Notes under the pieces: generated by a model | Database searches by the model: none | What the model saw: the letters and a program-made list of their open reading frames with translations, nothing else | Told to the model about the DNA's origin: nothing | Translations under genes and position numbers: made by a program | Shown here: positions 53,376 to 62,880 of the stretch, piece by piece | Position numbering within the stretch: the first letter of the stretch is position 1 | Layout: every line of letters starts with the position of its first letter | Assembly (NCBI GenBank): GCA_030429545.1 | Contig: JAUIFF010000002.1 | Location: 248,001 to 312,000 of the forward strand | Length of the DNA: 64,000 bases | From: Polyangia bacterium | GTDB lineage: Bacteria > Myxococcota_A > Polyangia > Nannocystales > Nannocystaceae | Direction: 5' to 3'

Positions 53376-54296
53376 GTGAAAGACTGCCTGGCTAAATACT
53401 GCGCCACATTATTCGGTACGATGGTCGGGTATGCCGCGGTTAGGCGAAACGCTCGCGCAGCGCTACAGCAAGGTTTTCATAAGGGCCTGTTTACGGTTGT
53501 CGGTGGGTTGCCCCCCGACGAACATACGGCGCTTTTACGCGACCCCAAGCTGGCCCGTGGCTATACCGAGATTCCCGCGCTCTCGACCTATTACATTGCA
53601 TTTAACTGTCATCACGGGCCCATGGCCAATGTTGCCCAGCGGCGGCGCATGTGCGAGGTGATCAGTCAAAGTGCGTACCTCGGGGCATCGGCTGGCCGGC
53701 TGTTGCACAAAGCCCACGGATTGATTCCCCCCGGGCTGTTGGGGCACGACAGTCATCGCGAAGTGGGGCTTGCCCATGCCCTGTCGCCGCACGACAGTCC
53801 CACGCTACAACCGCTGTCACTCGTTGCCCTGGCCCACCCAGTGTTTCAGCGTGAACACGCCGCGATTATGGAGCGGATTGTCGCCACATTGGAGCGTGCC
53901 GGCATCCATCTCGAAGTGGTCCATGATGTGTCCGAGTGGCGTGAACGCGACAATGCCCTCCAATCATTTGACCTGCTGTTTACCCGCTGGTTTGCGGACT
54001 TTATCGATTCGCACACATTCACCCAACTGTTGCTGACGACCGCAGGCTATGTCGGGCCCATTTGCGGCTCTCCCGAGATCGACGAACTGATCGGCCAGGG
54101 GCAGATTGCCGCCAACCCGCAGGCCCGACACCGGATTTACACCAAGTTTGAGGATACGCTGCGGGAGCAGGCACGCATACTCCCACTATTTAATGAGCAC
54201 ACCTATCGGTTTATTCGCCCGGAGTTTCGCGGCGCCCAACTTTCGCTCGGGCACCTGATGTCGTACGATCAGGTTGAGTTGCGCACGGGCGAGTAG
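53376..54296 (+). pseudogene. Decayed kinase/peptide-binding-protein fusion remnant
   Basis: The open frame from 53376 encodes 306 aa whose body resembles the C-terminal half of a periplasmic oligopeptide-binding protein (SBP_bac_5): YTEIPALSTYYIAFNC, QRRRMCEVISQSAY, DLLFTRWFADFIDS, ILPLFNEHTYRFI. The N-terminal lobe is missing. Another frame at 53431 begins MPRLGETLAQRYSKVF, like the start of a Hanks-type kinase, then goes out of frame. Kinase/SBP5 fusions are known in this phylum, so this looks like one with its kinase and first SBP lobe deleted. It may still be translated, but unlikely to bind peptide. Confidence 0.65.
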
Positions 54297-54328
54297 TGCA
54301 CCGCGGCGCGTCGGTGTACGATGGCCCC

Positions 54329-55270
54329 ATGGATAGTTTGCGGCATTGCCCGTTTCCCAAGATACCGCGCTCGTTGGCCGACACGCCGGGCGCTGGTTCG
54401 TCGTGGGTTGCGACCGAGAAGATCCACGGGGCCCAACTGGTGTTGGGGTGTGACGGCACGCAGGTCCGGTTTGGCAAACGCAAGGCGTGGCTCGCCGACG
54501 ACGAGCCGTTTTTCGGCTGGCAACTGTTGCGCAGCCGTTTGGCCCACGCTGTCCGGGCGATCCAGCGCGAGCTTACGGGTTCGGTCCACATCTACGGCGA
54601 GCTGTTTGGCGGGGGGTATCCCCACCCGGATGTTCCCCCACTACCGGCCCTAAAACCGGTGCAAACCGGGATTTGGTACGGACCTGCGCTCTACTACGCG
54701 GTCTTTGATGTGTTGCAACTGCGGGGCGAGCAGTCGTGGTTTATTGCGCATACACAGGTTGAACAGCTGTGCGAACAAACCGGGTTGTTGGCGGCGCCCC
54801 GCCTAGGTCGCGGCAACCGACAGACACTTTCGCGGCTACCGGTGCGTTACCCGACCACGGTGCCGCAACGCTTGGGCTTGCCCGAGATCGCCGACAACGT
54901 GGCGGAGGGCTTTGTCCTCAAACCGGACATCGCCTTGCCGGCGGCCAAGCGCCCGGTGGTCAAGCACAAGATCCCTGAGTTTGACGAGGCCCGGTTTGAC
55001 CAAAGTGTGGCGTTTGACGGGGGCGTTCACCTGGCGATCGAAGAGCTACTGGCGCTGGCCGGGCAAATGGTCAACCCCATGCGGATCGCCAGCGCCTGTT
55101 CTAAGGTCGGTCGCCGGCGTGAGGCCGTGATCGAGGAAGTCGTGCTCGATGTCTGGATTGACCTTGAGGCCATGTTTGGGCGCCGGCTCGCGGCCCTGCG
55201 CGAAGGTGAGGACGAGCAGCTACGGGCGGGATTGACTGCCCTGGCGGCGCAGGCCTACGGCGAAGTTTAA
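54329..55270 (+). CDS. Rnl2-family RNA ligase
   Basis: A protein of about 313 aa. Nucleotidyltransferase motifs run in order: EKIHGAQL (motif I, KxxG, Lys is the AMP-accepting residue), FGKRKAWL, IYGELFGGGYPH (motif III), EGFVLKP (motif IV), and VVKHKIPEF (motif V). Rnl2-type ligases seal nicks in double-stranded or tRNA-like RNA. A C-terminal helical tail of ~90 aa is typical. ATG 54329 was chosen. It follows a remnant gene and precedes an FAD enzyme, so its role must be inferred from other genomes. No Pnkp/Hen1-type RNA-repair partners seen. Confidence 0.85.
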   Translation: MDSLRHCPFPKIPRSLADTPGAGSSWVATEKIHGAQLVLGCDGTQVRFGKRKAWLADDEPFFGWQLLRSRLAHAVRAIQRELTGSVHIYGELFGGGYPHPDVPPLPALKPVQTGIWYGPALYYAVFDVLQLRGEQSWFIAHTQVEQLCEQTGLLAAPRLGRGNRQTLSRLPVRYPTTVPQRLGLPEIADNVAEGFVLKPDIALPAAKRPVVKHKIPEFDEARFDQSVAFDGGVHLAIEELLALAGQMVNPMRIASACSKVGRRREAVIEEVVLDVWIDLEAMFGRRLAALREGEDEQLRAGLTALAAQAYGEV

Positions 55271-55407
55271 CCCGGTAGCCCGCTCGACAAAGTTGCTTGT
55301 ACAAATGATTTGCTCAAGCCGCCGAGCCTACGGTCGCAGGTGGCGGCGTGATTGTTGCGAAGTCACGGGAGTTTTCTGACACGGGTTGCGGGGACAACAC
55401 CCGGTGA

Positions 55408-56829
55408 ATGTGTGTGTCGACACATTTGCCGGCTGGCATTGTCGAGCTCCCGCGGGCGAGGGCGACCGTCGATCTGGTACAACCGCGCCCGGAGAGCGTT
55501 TTGACTGCACCGGTCTATATCCTCGGCGCCGGCCTGACGGGACTTTCGGCCGCCCATCACCTGCGGGGGGTCGACCGCGTGGTGCTCGAAAAGCGCAGTG
55601 AAGTTGGCGGGCACGCACGCAGCGAACGACGCGACGGGTTTACGTTTGATGTCACGGGCCACTGGCTGCACCTGCGCGACCCGGACATGCAGACGTTGGT
55701 CGCCGAGTTGTTGCCCGACCAACTCGTTTCGGTCACCCGCAAGACCAACATTTTCTCCCACGGTGCGCTGCTGAGCTATCCGTTTCAGGCCAACCTCCAC
55801 GGGTTGCCGCTTGCGGTGGTGCAGGAGTGTTTGGTCGCCTACATCGAGGCCCAGCGCGAGCAGGCAAAAAATCCCGGTCAACCGCCCAAAACGTTTCAGG
55901 CGTTTGCCGAGGCGCGGTTTGGCAAGGGCATCGCCCGCCACTTTTTTGTCCCCTACAACACCAAGCTTTGGGGCATGCACCCCGACCAGCTCACGGCCGA
56001 TTGGGTCTCGCGGTTTATCCCGGTGCCCGACACCGAGCAGATCGTCGGTGGGGCACTTGGGCTTCGCCAGGAGGGGCTCGGCTACAACGCCCAGTTTCTC
56101 TACCCCAAAGCCGGTGGGATCGATGTGTTGCCACGGGCACTTTTGCAGGTTGGGATCGCTAGCGACCCCGCGGCAACGTTGCATCTACAAACAGATATCG
56201 AGGAGATCAACCCGGTCGCCGGCTGGCTCAAACGCCCGGGTGTGGGCACGCGTGAGGCCTACCGCGCGTTGGTGTCGACGCTGCCGCTGCCCGAGCTCAT
56301 CGCCCGCATGCCGACGGCTCCGGCACAGGTGCGCGAGGCTGCTGCCAACCTCCGGTGGGTGCGGTGGCGCTACCTCAATGTCGCCACCCGCCGGCCGGTA
56401 AAAGCCGACTACCACTGGGTTTATGTGCCCGAGTGGAAGTACCCATTTTTCCGGGTTGGTGTATTTACAAATGCTGTCGATGCCATGGCCCCACCGGGTT
56501 GTGGGGCCCTATATGTCGAGTTGACCGCGCGCGAAGGGCCGGTCGACCATGCCGGGGTGGTTGCCGGGCTGGTCGAGATCGGGGCGATCGAACGGGCCGA
56601 GGATGTGCTGTTTACCGACGTTCGTGAAATCGAATACGCCTATGTCGTGTTTGATGATGCATATGCAGCTTCGACCCAACTGATCCACCGCTGGCTCGAG
56701 TCCGTTGGCATTCGCAGCTGTGGCCGCTACGGAGCCTGGGTGTATAACTCGATGGAAGACAGCATGATTCAAGGGGCAGCTGCCGCCCGCTGGGCACGGC
56801 AAGCACCTGGCAAGCGAGGGCGAGCGTGA
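55408..56829 (+). CDS. FAD-dependent oxidoreductase (amine oxidase / UGM-like)
   Basis: A 473-aa protein. The FAD site is at its start: VYILGAGLTGLSAAHHL, then VLEKRSEVGGHARSE, and FDVTGHWLHLRD, as in protoporphyrinogen oxidase and UDP-galactopyranose mutase-like flavoproteins. Further: KLWGMHPDQL and FLYPKAGGIDVLPRAL. The C-terminal GAWVYNSMEDSMIQGAAAA closes the FAD fold. The ~30 residues before VLTAPVYIL may be spurious (TTG 55501 is an alternative start). It overlaps the glycosyltransferase start by 4 bp, suggesting a shared role in cell-surface sugar work. Confidence 0.82.
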   Translation: MCVSTHLPAGIVELPRARATVDLVQPRPESVLTAPVYILGAGLTGLSAAHHLRGVDRVVLEKRSEVGGHARSERRDGFTFDVTGHWLHLRDPDMQTLVAELLPDQLVSVTRKTNIFSHGALLSYPFQANLHGLPLAVVQECLVAYIEAQREQAKNPGQPPKTFQAFAEARFGKGIARHFFVPYNTKLWGMHPDQLTADWVSRFIPVPDTEQIVGGALGLRQEGLGYNAQFLYPKAGGIDVLPRALLQVGIASDPAATLHLQTDIEEINPVAGWLKRPGVGTREAYRALVSTLPLPELIARMPTAPAQVREAAANLRWVRWRYLNVATRRPVKADYHWVYVPEWKYPFFRVGVFTNAVDAMAPPGCGALYVELTAREGPVDHAGVVAGLVEIGAIERAEDVLFTDVREIEYAYVVFDDAYAASTQLIHRWLESVGIRSCGRYGAWVYNSMEDSMIQGAAAARWARQAPGKRGRA

Positions 56830-57557
56830 GTCGCGAGCCAGAGGTTTCGATCGTCATCCCGATCTATAACGAGGAGGCGATTTTGGCCCAAAGCGTGGGC
56901 GAGCTGTGTGCCGGCCTCGATGCCTGGGGTCTCACCTACGAGGTGATCCTGGCCGAAAACGGTAGCCGCGACCGGACCCAGGAGATCGCCGAATCGCTGA
57001 CAACCGTGTATCCACACCTTTGTTGGTTTCACTGCCCCACGCCCAACTACGGCGCCGCCCTGCGTGCCGGTATCGCCCGGGCCCGCGGCACGTTTGTGAT
57101 CTGCGAAGAAATCGACCTGTGTGACCTCGCGTTTCACAAGCTCGCGCTCGGCCATCTGCGCGCGGGCTTGGCCGATTTTGTCATCGGTTCCAAGGCCATG
57201 GTTGGTGCCCGTGACCGGCGTCCGCTGGTGCGACGGGCCGCGACCCGGGTCTACAACGGCATGTTGCGGGTGTTGCTCGGCTTTCACGGGACCGATACCC
57301 ACGGGCTCAAGGCATTTCGCCGCGAGTTGGTGGTGCCGGTGGTGGAGCGCTGCATTGTCGATGCCGATGTGTTTGCCTCGGAGCTGGTGATCCGCAGCGA
57401 ACGCACGGGTGTGCGCATGCTCGAGATTCCAATTGAATTGGCCGAAAAACGGGCGCCTTCGGTCCACCTGTTTCGCCGGGTCCCACGGGTGCTGCGGCAG
57501 GTTACCCGGCTTGTGGGATCGATCCGGTTTGGTGTTGACCCGTTGGCAAAACGCTAG
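56826..57557 (+). CDS. Family 2 glycosyltransferase
   Basis: A 243-aa protein with a GT-A fold. SIVIPIYNEE at the start, an AENGSRDRT segment for the sugar-nucleotide, NYGAALRAGIARARG, and FVICEEIDLCD near the DxD position, where the motif is altered (EID rather than DxD). No membrane helices. It resembles dolichyl-phosphate mannosyltransferase-type enzymes. GTGA overlap with the FAD enzyme makes a two-gene unit. Confidence 0.82.
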   Translation: MSREPEVSIVIPIYNEEAILAQSVGELCAGLDAWGLTYEVILAENGSRDRTQEIAESLTTVYPHLCWFHCPTPNYGAALRAGIARARGTFVICEEIDLCDLAFHKLALGHLRAGLADFVIGSKAMVGARDRRPLVRRAATRVYNGMLRVLLGFHGTDTHGLKAFRRELVVPVVERCIVDADVFASELVIRSERTGVRMLEIPIELAEKRAPSVHLFRRVPRVLRQVTRLVGSIRFGVDPLAKR

Positions 57558-57690
57558 TCTTCGCAAGTAGTTAGGGCGATTTTCGAGGTAGTGCCGGGCC
57601 GTGTCGTCGCTCGCCAACGCCCCAAGATAGGTGTATGAGCAAACTTTGCCCGCACTCGACACCCGCGGGCAAACCCGGCACCATCGGGTG

Positions 57691-59124
57691 ATGGACGACG
57701 CGCGCTGGAACATCCCTTCCCATGGGCCCTATCCGCGGCGCGATGGCAACGAAGTGACAGCTTGGATCGATGGCGTCCCGTTTTACCAGCGCCTGGCCGC
57801 CGCGTTTCGTGCGGCGACGACTCGGATTTGGGTCATCATTTCGTTTGTCGAGCCCCACTTTTGTTTCCCCGACGGCACCCCCTGGTGGCAGCTTCTCAAC
57901 GAGGCGAATGCCCGTGGTGTTGATGTCCGGGTGCTGTTTTGGCGCAACCCCGAGTTCTTTAAAACCCAACATGTGTTTTTGGGTGACTGGCGGGATCGTG
58001 AACGGCTAAAAAAGTGGGGTGTAAAATGGGCTGCCCGTTGGGACAGCTCCGGCGGCGACCGCCATCACTGCCACCACCAAAAAGCCTATGTGGTCGATGG
58101 CCTGACCGCAGAGCCCATCGCTTTTGTCGGCGGCATGGTGCTGTCCCACGCAACGCTGGCCGAGCCCGGGCACCACCGCGGGCTCGAAAAGCACGATGCG
58201 TTTTGGGAGTTGCGTGGCCCCGTGGCCGCAGATGCCGAACACAACTTTGTCCAGCGGTGGAACGATGCGGCCCAAGTCCCCGAGGCGCCACCCTGGCCCA
58301 ATGCCCAGACCGCCGGTGATTTGCCGTACCCCAACCGACTGCCAGCCTCCTGCGGGGACGCAACTGTGCAACTGTGCCGCACCATCAAGCCCGGGGCGTA
58401 CCGCCAAAACGTGCCCGCAGTTGGGGCCGAGGTGTTTGCCACGAGCGACGGCGAGTCGACGATCTTGGAGCACTATCGCGGAGCATTTGCAGCTGCAACA
58501 AAAACCATCTACATCGAAAACCAGCACCCGGGCCAACGCGAGTTGCTGTTGTTGCTCGCGCGGGCGTTGCGTCGAGGTGTGCGGGTGGTGATGGTGGTGC
58601 CCGGGATTCCGATGGCAGCCATTTACAAGGCCGCAGCCGAGGTTGATGCCCTCGGCGAAAACTGGGCCCAGCATCGCTACGGACCGACATTTCAGGCATT
58701 GGCAGCGCTTGGTGCGTTCACGAATTTCACCCTGGTCGCCCTGTGTCGGTCCGACAAGGCGGGCGATGGCTGGACGCACCGGGAGATCTACACCCACGCC
58801 AAGCTGTGCATCGTCGATGGCTGCTGGGCGACCTTGGGCTCGGCCAACTTTGTCGACCTCAGCCTCGATGCCGACCACTCCGAACTCAACGCCTCGGTGT
58901 GGGGAGAGGCGACCGCGTACCCGCTACTACGGACGTTGATGGGCGAGCATACCGACACGGATTGCGGAGGGTTGTCGGATTGTGAGGCCCTGGAGCTGAT
59001 GGCCACGCGGTCGCGAGAAAGTCGGGCGAGTGTTGCCGAGGGGGGGCCTGTGGTCGGCGGGTGTTATGCGTTGGAGCCCTCGCGGTATGGCTTGGGGGAG
59101 CCGTTGACGGCTCAGAGTTGTTGA
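57691..59124 (+). CDS. Phospholipase D superfamily protein (cardiolipin synthase-like)
   Basis: A protein of about 477 aa with two HKD motifs: HHCHHQKAYVVDG (HxKx4D, near residue 125) and THAKLCIVDGCWATLGSANFVD (near residue 370). The spacing matches bacterial PLD/cardiolipin-synthase-type enzymes that move phosphatidyl groups. There is no N-terminal membrane helix, unlike classic Cls. ATG 57691 was chosen over the frame opening at 57631. Standalone gene, 133 bp after the glycosyltransferase. One exact dispersed palindrome lies at 58488. Confidence 0.85.
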   Translation: MDDARWNIPSHGPYPRRDGNEVTAWIDGVPFYQRLAAAFRAATTRIWVIISFVEPHFCFPDGTPWWQLLNEANARGVDVRVLFWRNPEFFKTQHVFLGDWRDRERLKKWGVKWAARWDSSGGDRHHCHHQKAYVVDGLTAEPIAFVGGMVLSHATLAEPGHHRGLEKHDAFWELRGPVAADAEHNFVQRWNDAAQVPEAPPWPNAQTAGDLPYPNRLPASCGDATVQLCRTIKPGAYRQNVPAVGAEVFATSDGESTILEHYRGAFAAATKTIYIENQHPGQRELLLLLARALRRGVRVVMVVPGIPMAAIYKAAAEVDALGENWAQHRYGPTFQALAALGAFTNFTLVALCRSDKAGDGWTHREIYTHAKLCIVDGCWATLGSANFVDLSLDADHSELNASVWGEATAYPLLRTLMGEHTDTDCGGLSDCEALELMATRSRESRASVAEGGPVVGGCYALEPSRYGLGEPLTAQSC

Positions 59125-59442
59125 TTGTGCATGTGGTTTGAGCGTGCGCAGTTCCCATTGTCTCGGCCCACCGCGAGCCTTGGGGCAAGTCTTGTCGAGG
59201 TAAAGTGGGGGCGCGAGCCGGGCTCTCGTGGTGTGTCTTGGGTAAACCGCGGACAACGCCCAGTTTCGATGATAGTACATGTTACTTGAGCGTGGTCTGA
59301 GGGCAGTGTTGTCCAGCAAAATGTATAAGCATGTTGGACCGAGCACTTGGTTGTCGGAAAAGCGCGGGTCGAAGGCTAGCAGGCGAGCGAACCCCGCAAA
59401 ACAGTTGTCGGCCGCGCGTAAAGACCCTGCTACAATCTCCCC
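59125..59442. other. 318-bp intergenic region without a gene
   Basis: No coding frame with a family motif is visible. It contains near-matches of the dispersed palindrome around 59275 and 59322 and otherwise nothing I can name. It presumably holds the promoter of the rhomboid-like gene. Confidence 0.5.
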
Positions 59443-60132
59443 GTGCCGCGAGCGTTCGCATCCCTCCCGCGTTTTCACCGGGGCTCTTTTTGGTTGTTTG
59501 TGGTCGTCGCCGCAACCACGGCCCTGCTTTCGGATCGCGGCGAAATAGCCGGTAAGTTGTTGTTGGGGCCCAGCTTTGGGGCCGGTGAGCTGTGGCAGCC
59601 CGTCACGGCGATCACGATTTTCCCCCCAGAGCAGGTTGCCGGGGTGCTGCTGACCCTGGTTGTGCAGTGGTTTATCGGCGGCCAGGTCGAGGGCCGCTGG
59701 GGCACGCGGCGGTACCTCACCATGATTTTGAGCTGCGGGGCCATCGGCTACCTGGTGACTGCACTTATCGGTTTGGGGGTGCCGGCGGTGGCCGACCACG
59801 TGGTTGGCGGTTCGACCCCGGTCGACCTCGCAGCCATGATCGCCTTCGGAGCGGTGTTTGCCCGGGTCCACCTGCGGGTATTGGGCTTGCTGCCACTCAC
59901 CGGGCGTAGCCTGGCAATTTTGGGGGTTGTGCTGGCATTGATCTCGCCGCTTGCCCGCGGGGCACCGTGGCCACAGGTGTTGCCCTCGTTGGTGGCGATT
60001 GTTGTGGCCGTGATCTGGGTGCGACCGTTCGCCAGTCCGGGCGGGCGGAGCAAACGCAAGATGTCGAAGGCGGCGAAAAAGAAGGCCTCGCATCTGCGGC
60101 TTGTCGGGCCAGATGGCAAGTTGTTGAACTAG
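59443..60132 (+). CDS. Rhomboid-like membrane protein, probably without protease activity
   Basis: A 229-aa protein with about six membrane helices. It has the rhomboid L1-loop and helix pattern FIGGQVEGRWGTRRYLTMIL, but where active rhomboids have GxSG it reads VVGGSTPVDLAAMIAFGAVFA. A partner His in a later helix is not visible. So it looks like an inactive rhomboid-fold protein. The Lys-rich C-terminal tail (KRKMSKAAKKKASHL) is cytoplasmic. Start is GTG 59443. Role unknown; rhomboid pseudoproteases bind other membrane proteins. Confidence 0.6.
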   Translation: MPRAFASLPRFHRGSFWLFVVVAATTALLSDRGEIAGKLLLGPSFGAGELWQPVTAITIFPPEQVAGVLLTLVVQWFIGGQVEGRWGTRRYLTMILSCGAIGYLVTALIGLGVPAVADHVVGGSTPVDLAAMIAFGAVFARVHLRVLGLLPLTGRSLAILGVVLALISPLARGAPWPQVLPSLVAIVVAVIWVRPFASPGGRSKRKMSKAAKKKASHLRLVGPDGKLLN

Positions 60133-60366
60133 TCGCGGGGCGGCAATTTGTAGATGCACGGTATCCCGGGTTTTGGCGTGGCTAGGACGTCGTGTACGAG
60201 CGAGACGATTCGCTGGCCAACTTGCCGCAGACCCAAGTCTTGCGACGGCAAGGACGGTCGCTTGCGCGCGTGCGTTGACGCGGCGTGACTTGCCCCCGCA
60301 TTTTCTCGACAATCGCCGAGAAATCGCCCACAACACGCCTGCGACCCGAACCGGCCATTTTTTGTG

Positions 60367-61773
60367 ATGAGCGAAAGCCGACCCCATACGCATGCCGATG
60401 TCACGCGGACAATCGTCGACTCGTCCCTGCGACAGCGGGTCAAGCGAATCATGTTGGTGGTCACCGCTGGCCCCGACGAGGGCAGTCGCCTGCAGACCTC
60501 CCGCGGGCGGGTGACGATCGGGCGAAGTGGCGTCAACGACTTGGTGCTCACCGATACCCTGGTGAGCGGGATCCATGTCGAGTTGTTGGTCAGTGAGCGC
60601 GGGGTGTTGGCCCGCGATCTCGAAAGCACCAACGGCACGGCGGTCGGCGAGGTCCTGATCCGCGAGGCCTGGCTGTCGCCGGGAATGTCGCTTTCGCTCG
60701 GCGAGACAACCATCGAACTGCGGTCGACCGACGAGGTCCCGGTGGCCCTGTCCAACCGTCCGCAGTTTGGCGCGATGTGGGGGGACAGCCCGTCGATGCG
60801 GCAGCTGTTTGCGGTACTCGAGCGGATCGCACCCACCGATATGAGCGTGTTGATCGGCGGCGAGACGGGCTCGGGTAAGGAACTCGTGGCGCGGGCGCTA
60901 CACGACGAGTCGCCCCGGGCCGAGCGTCCGTTTGTCGTGCTCGACTGTGGGTCACTCCCGCGGGAGTTGGCCGAGGCCGCGATTTTGGGCCACAAAAAGG
61001 GGTCGTTTACCGGGGCGCTGAGCGACCGGGCCGGGTGCTTTGAAGATGCCGACACGGGCACCTTGTTCCTCGATGAGATCGGCGAGTTGCCGCTCGAGCT
61101 GCAGCCCAAGTTGTTACGTGTGCTCGACCGTCGCGAGGTCCAGCGGATCGGCGAAACCCGGGTGCGGCCGGTCGATGTGCGGGTGGTTGCTGCCACCCAC
61201 CGCGACCTGCGGGCGATGGTCAGCCGCGGGGAGTTTCGCGAGGACCTGTATTTTCGACTTTCGGTGATGACGGTCGATCTGCCGCCGTTGCGCAAGCGCG
61301 GCGAGGACATTGGCCTGTTGGCCGACAAGTTCTTGTCGGACTTCGCCCGCGCCCAGCAAAAGCCAGTGTTGCGCTTGAGTCCGGCTGCCCGCGCGTCGTT
61401 GCTGGCCCAGCCGTGGCCGGGCAATGTCCGCGAGCTCAAAAACACGATCATCCGGGCGGCCTACCTCGCCCGCGGCCAGTTGATCGAGCCGCCAGATCTG
61501 CATGTGGGTCGCCGACCGGCACCGCCGACTGCGCCCGCCGGGGAAGTTGCCGACGGTGTGCCCTTGGTTTCGCCCGAGATCTTGGCCATGCCGTTTAAGC
61601 AGGCCAAGCAGGCGGTGCTCGATCAGTTTGAACGCCGCTACTTGCAACACCTCCTGGCCCAAACCGGGGACAACCTCAGTCGCGCGGCCGCCGAAGCCGG
61701 GCTGACACGCTACTATTTGCGGGAGTTGCTCAAGCGGTTGGGCTTGCGAAAGGGCAAAGAAGAAAGCTCGTGA
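60367..61773 (+). CDS. FHA-domain sigma54-dependent transcriptional activator
   Basis: A protein of about 468 aa. The N-terminal FHA domain (VTIGRSGVNDLVLTDTLVSGIHVELL, ESTNGTAVGEVLI) binds phosphothreonine. Next is the AAA+ sigma54-interaction domain: Walker A GETGSGKELVARALHD, loop motif GSFTGA, Walker B TLFLDEIGELPL. A C-terminal Fis-type helix-turn-helix (NLSRAAAEAGLTRYYLRELL) binds DNA. The RNA polymerase-contacting motif is GSFTGA rather than GAFTGA, a known functional variant. FHA replaces a response-regulator domain, so input is probably Ser/Thr kinase signalling. GTG 60364 is an alternative start. Confidence 0.93.
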   Translation: MSESRPHTHADVTRTIVDSSLRQRVKRIMLVVTAGPDEGSRLQTSRGRVTIGRSGVNDLVLTDTLVSGIHVELLVSERGVLARDLESTNGTAVGEVLIREAWLSPGMSLSLGETTIELRSTDEVPVALSNRPQFGAMWGDSPSMRQLFAVLERIAPTDMSVLIGGETGSGKELVARALHDESPRAERPFVVLDCGSLPRELAEAAILGHKKGSFTGALSDRAGCFEDADTGTLFLDEIGELPLELQPKLLRVLDRREVQRIGETRVRPVDVRVVAATHRDLRAMVSRGEFREDLYFRLSVMTVDLPPLRKRGEDIGLLADKFLSDFARAQQKPVLRLSPAARASLLAQPWPGNVRELKNTIIRAAYLARGQLIEPPDLHVGRRPAPPTAPAGEVADGVPLVSPEILAMPFKQAKQAVLDQFERRYLQHLLAQTGDNLSRAAAEAGLTRYYLRELLKRLGLRKGKEESS

Positions 61774-62219
61774 GGTCGTTGTTCGTTTTCGGGCCAGATG
61801 CCGGGCGGATCGTGGGAGCCGTTGTCACTGCCGCAGTGTTGCTCACCGGGTGCGGGCAGCGTGGGCCGGCCGATCCGGTGCATGTTGCCCAGCAGTTTGC
61901 CCATGCCGTGCAACGCCGCGACTCGGCCGAAATCGTGACCTTGATCGACGAACAAAGCGCCCAGGAGCTGAGTGTTCGAGCCCAGCGAGCCAGCGACCAG
62001 GTCGGTGGCCGGCGCACGGTCGAGCCCCGCGAGATATTGCAGGTCGAGGGCTTTGACCCCTTGCGTCAGTTTTCCGGTGCCGAGCTCGTTTCGCAGGACG
62101 CCGAGACTGCAGTGGTTCGGCTCACCGACACCACTGGGCAAACTTCAGAACTCACCCTGGTGTTTGAGCAGGAGACCTGGCACGTTCAGCTTCCGCCCCC
62201 TCCGCGGAGTTCGCAGTGA
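61770..62219 (+). CDS. Small lipoprotein
   Basis: A 149-aa protein. Signal ends in a lipobox (VLLTGC). The rest has an alpha-beta look (VHVAQQFAHAVQRRDSAEIV, ELTLVFEQETWHVQL), similar to small DUF4878-like NTF2-fold domains, though this is only suggested by pattern. It overlaps both neighbours by 4 bp, tying it to the FHA regulator. Substrate unknown. Confidence 0.65.
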   Translation: MRSLFVFGPDAGRIVGAVVTAAVLLTGCGQRGPADPVHVAQQFAHAVQRRDSAEIVTLIDEQSAQELSVRAQRASDQVGGRRTVEPREILQVEGFDPLRQFSGAELVSQDAETAVVRLTDTTGQTSELTLVFEQETWHVQLPPPPRSSQ

Positions 62220-62524
62220 GCAACACGTATAACGCCCTATTAAAGTTCAGGTTGCTCGTGCCGCTGATACTCGCGGTGACCGTGGTTGGGTTGCACTTTT
62301 TGCTTTCAGTGCCGCCCGGCCCGCTGCCGCCGCCCGTCAAGGTCAAGAAAAAAGATCCGCCCAAGGCCAAACCCAAGGCGACCGTCAAATCCAACGCGAA
62401 CAGCGACAAACGCTCCCGCAGTGCGGTGCGCAAAAAGACGGGTAACAACAAGACCAGCAAGCGGCCGGCTCCGCGCGCTGACGTGCCGCCGGCTTCCGCC
62501 CCGCGTACCGAGCCGCCGCGTTAA
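62216..62524 (+). CDS. Small single-helix basic membrane protein
   Basis: A 102-aa protein. One membrane helix (LVPLILAVTVVGLHFLL) near the N-terminus is followed by a Lys/Pro/Arg-rich tail that is probably unstructured. No motif recognised. The start overlaps the lipoprotein stop. The stop lies in the first unit of a 13-bp tandem repeat, two further copies of which follow. Confidence 0.6.
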   Translation: MSNTYNALLKFRLLVPLILAVTVVGLHFLLSVPPGPLPPPVKVKKKDPPKAKPKATVKSNANSDKRSRSAVRKKTGNNKTSKRPAPRADVPPASAPRTEPPR

Positions 62525-62550
62525 GCCGCCGCGTTAAGCCGCCGCGTTAA
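62512..62550. repeat. Three tandem 13-bp repeats, each with a TAA
   Basis: GCCGCCGCGTTAA occurs three times back to back. Because 13 is not a multiple of three, the TAA codons at 62522, 62535 and 62548 fall in all three forward frames. The region after it (62551-62880) holds no supported gene. Confidence 0.9.
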
Positions 62551-62880
62551 CCTGTGCACGTTGGGTGCGCGGCGACCCGTGTATAGACAACTTCGAGGCA
62601 AGTGGCTCGCAGCAAAGTCCAATCGATCCCGCGACTCGGCCGGGCCGCCATTGGCGCTCGGGTATGCGCAGATGATGACCGTCACGGCTGCCAATAGCGA
62701 CGGTGCTGGCGCTGACCTTGTCGCGTCCGACGCGGGGACCCCGGCAGGTAAGATCTCCACAAAACCGGCTAGACAGGCTGTGGTATGGGGGGAAGGAGCC
62801 CCAAGATCAGTTGCTTGCAACCAGCCGGGCATGTTAGTTTGAGCCGAATACGCCAGCAAAGCGTTCCCGAGGAAACCACC

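Noticed and set aside
62551..62880. A 112-codon minus-strand frame and a 93-codon plus-strand frame
   Set aside because: Neither has a ribosome site, motif or typical codon use, so the stretch is treated as non-coding.
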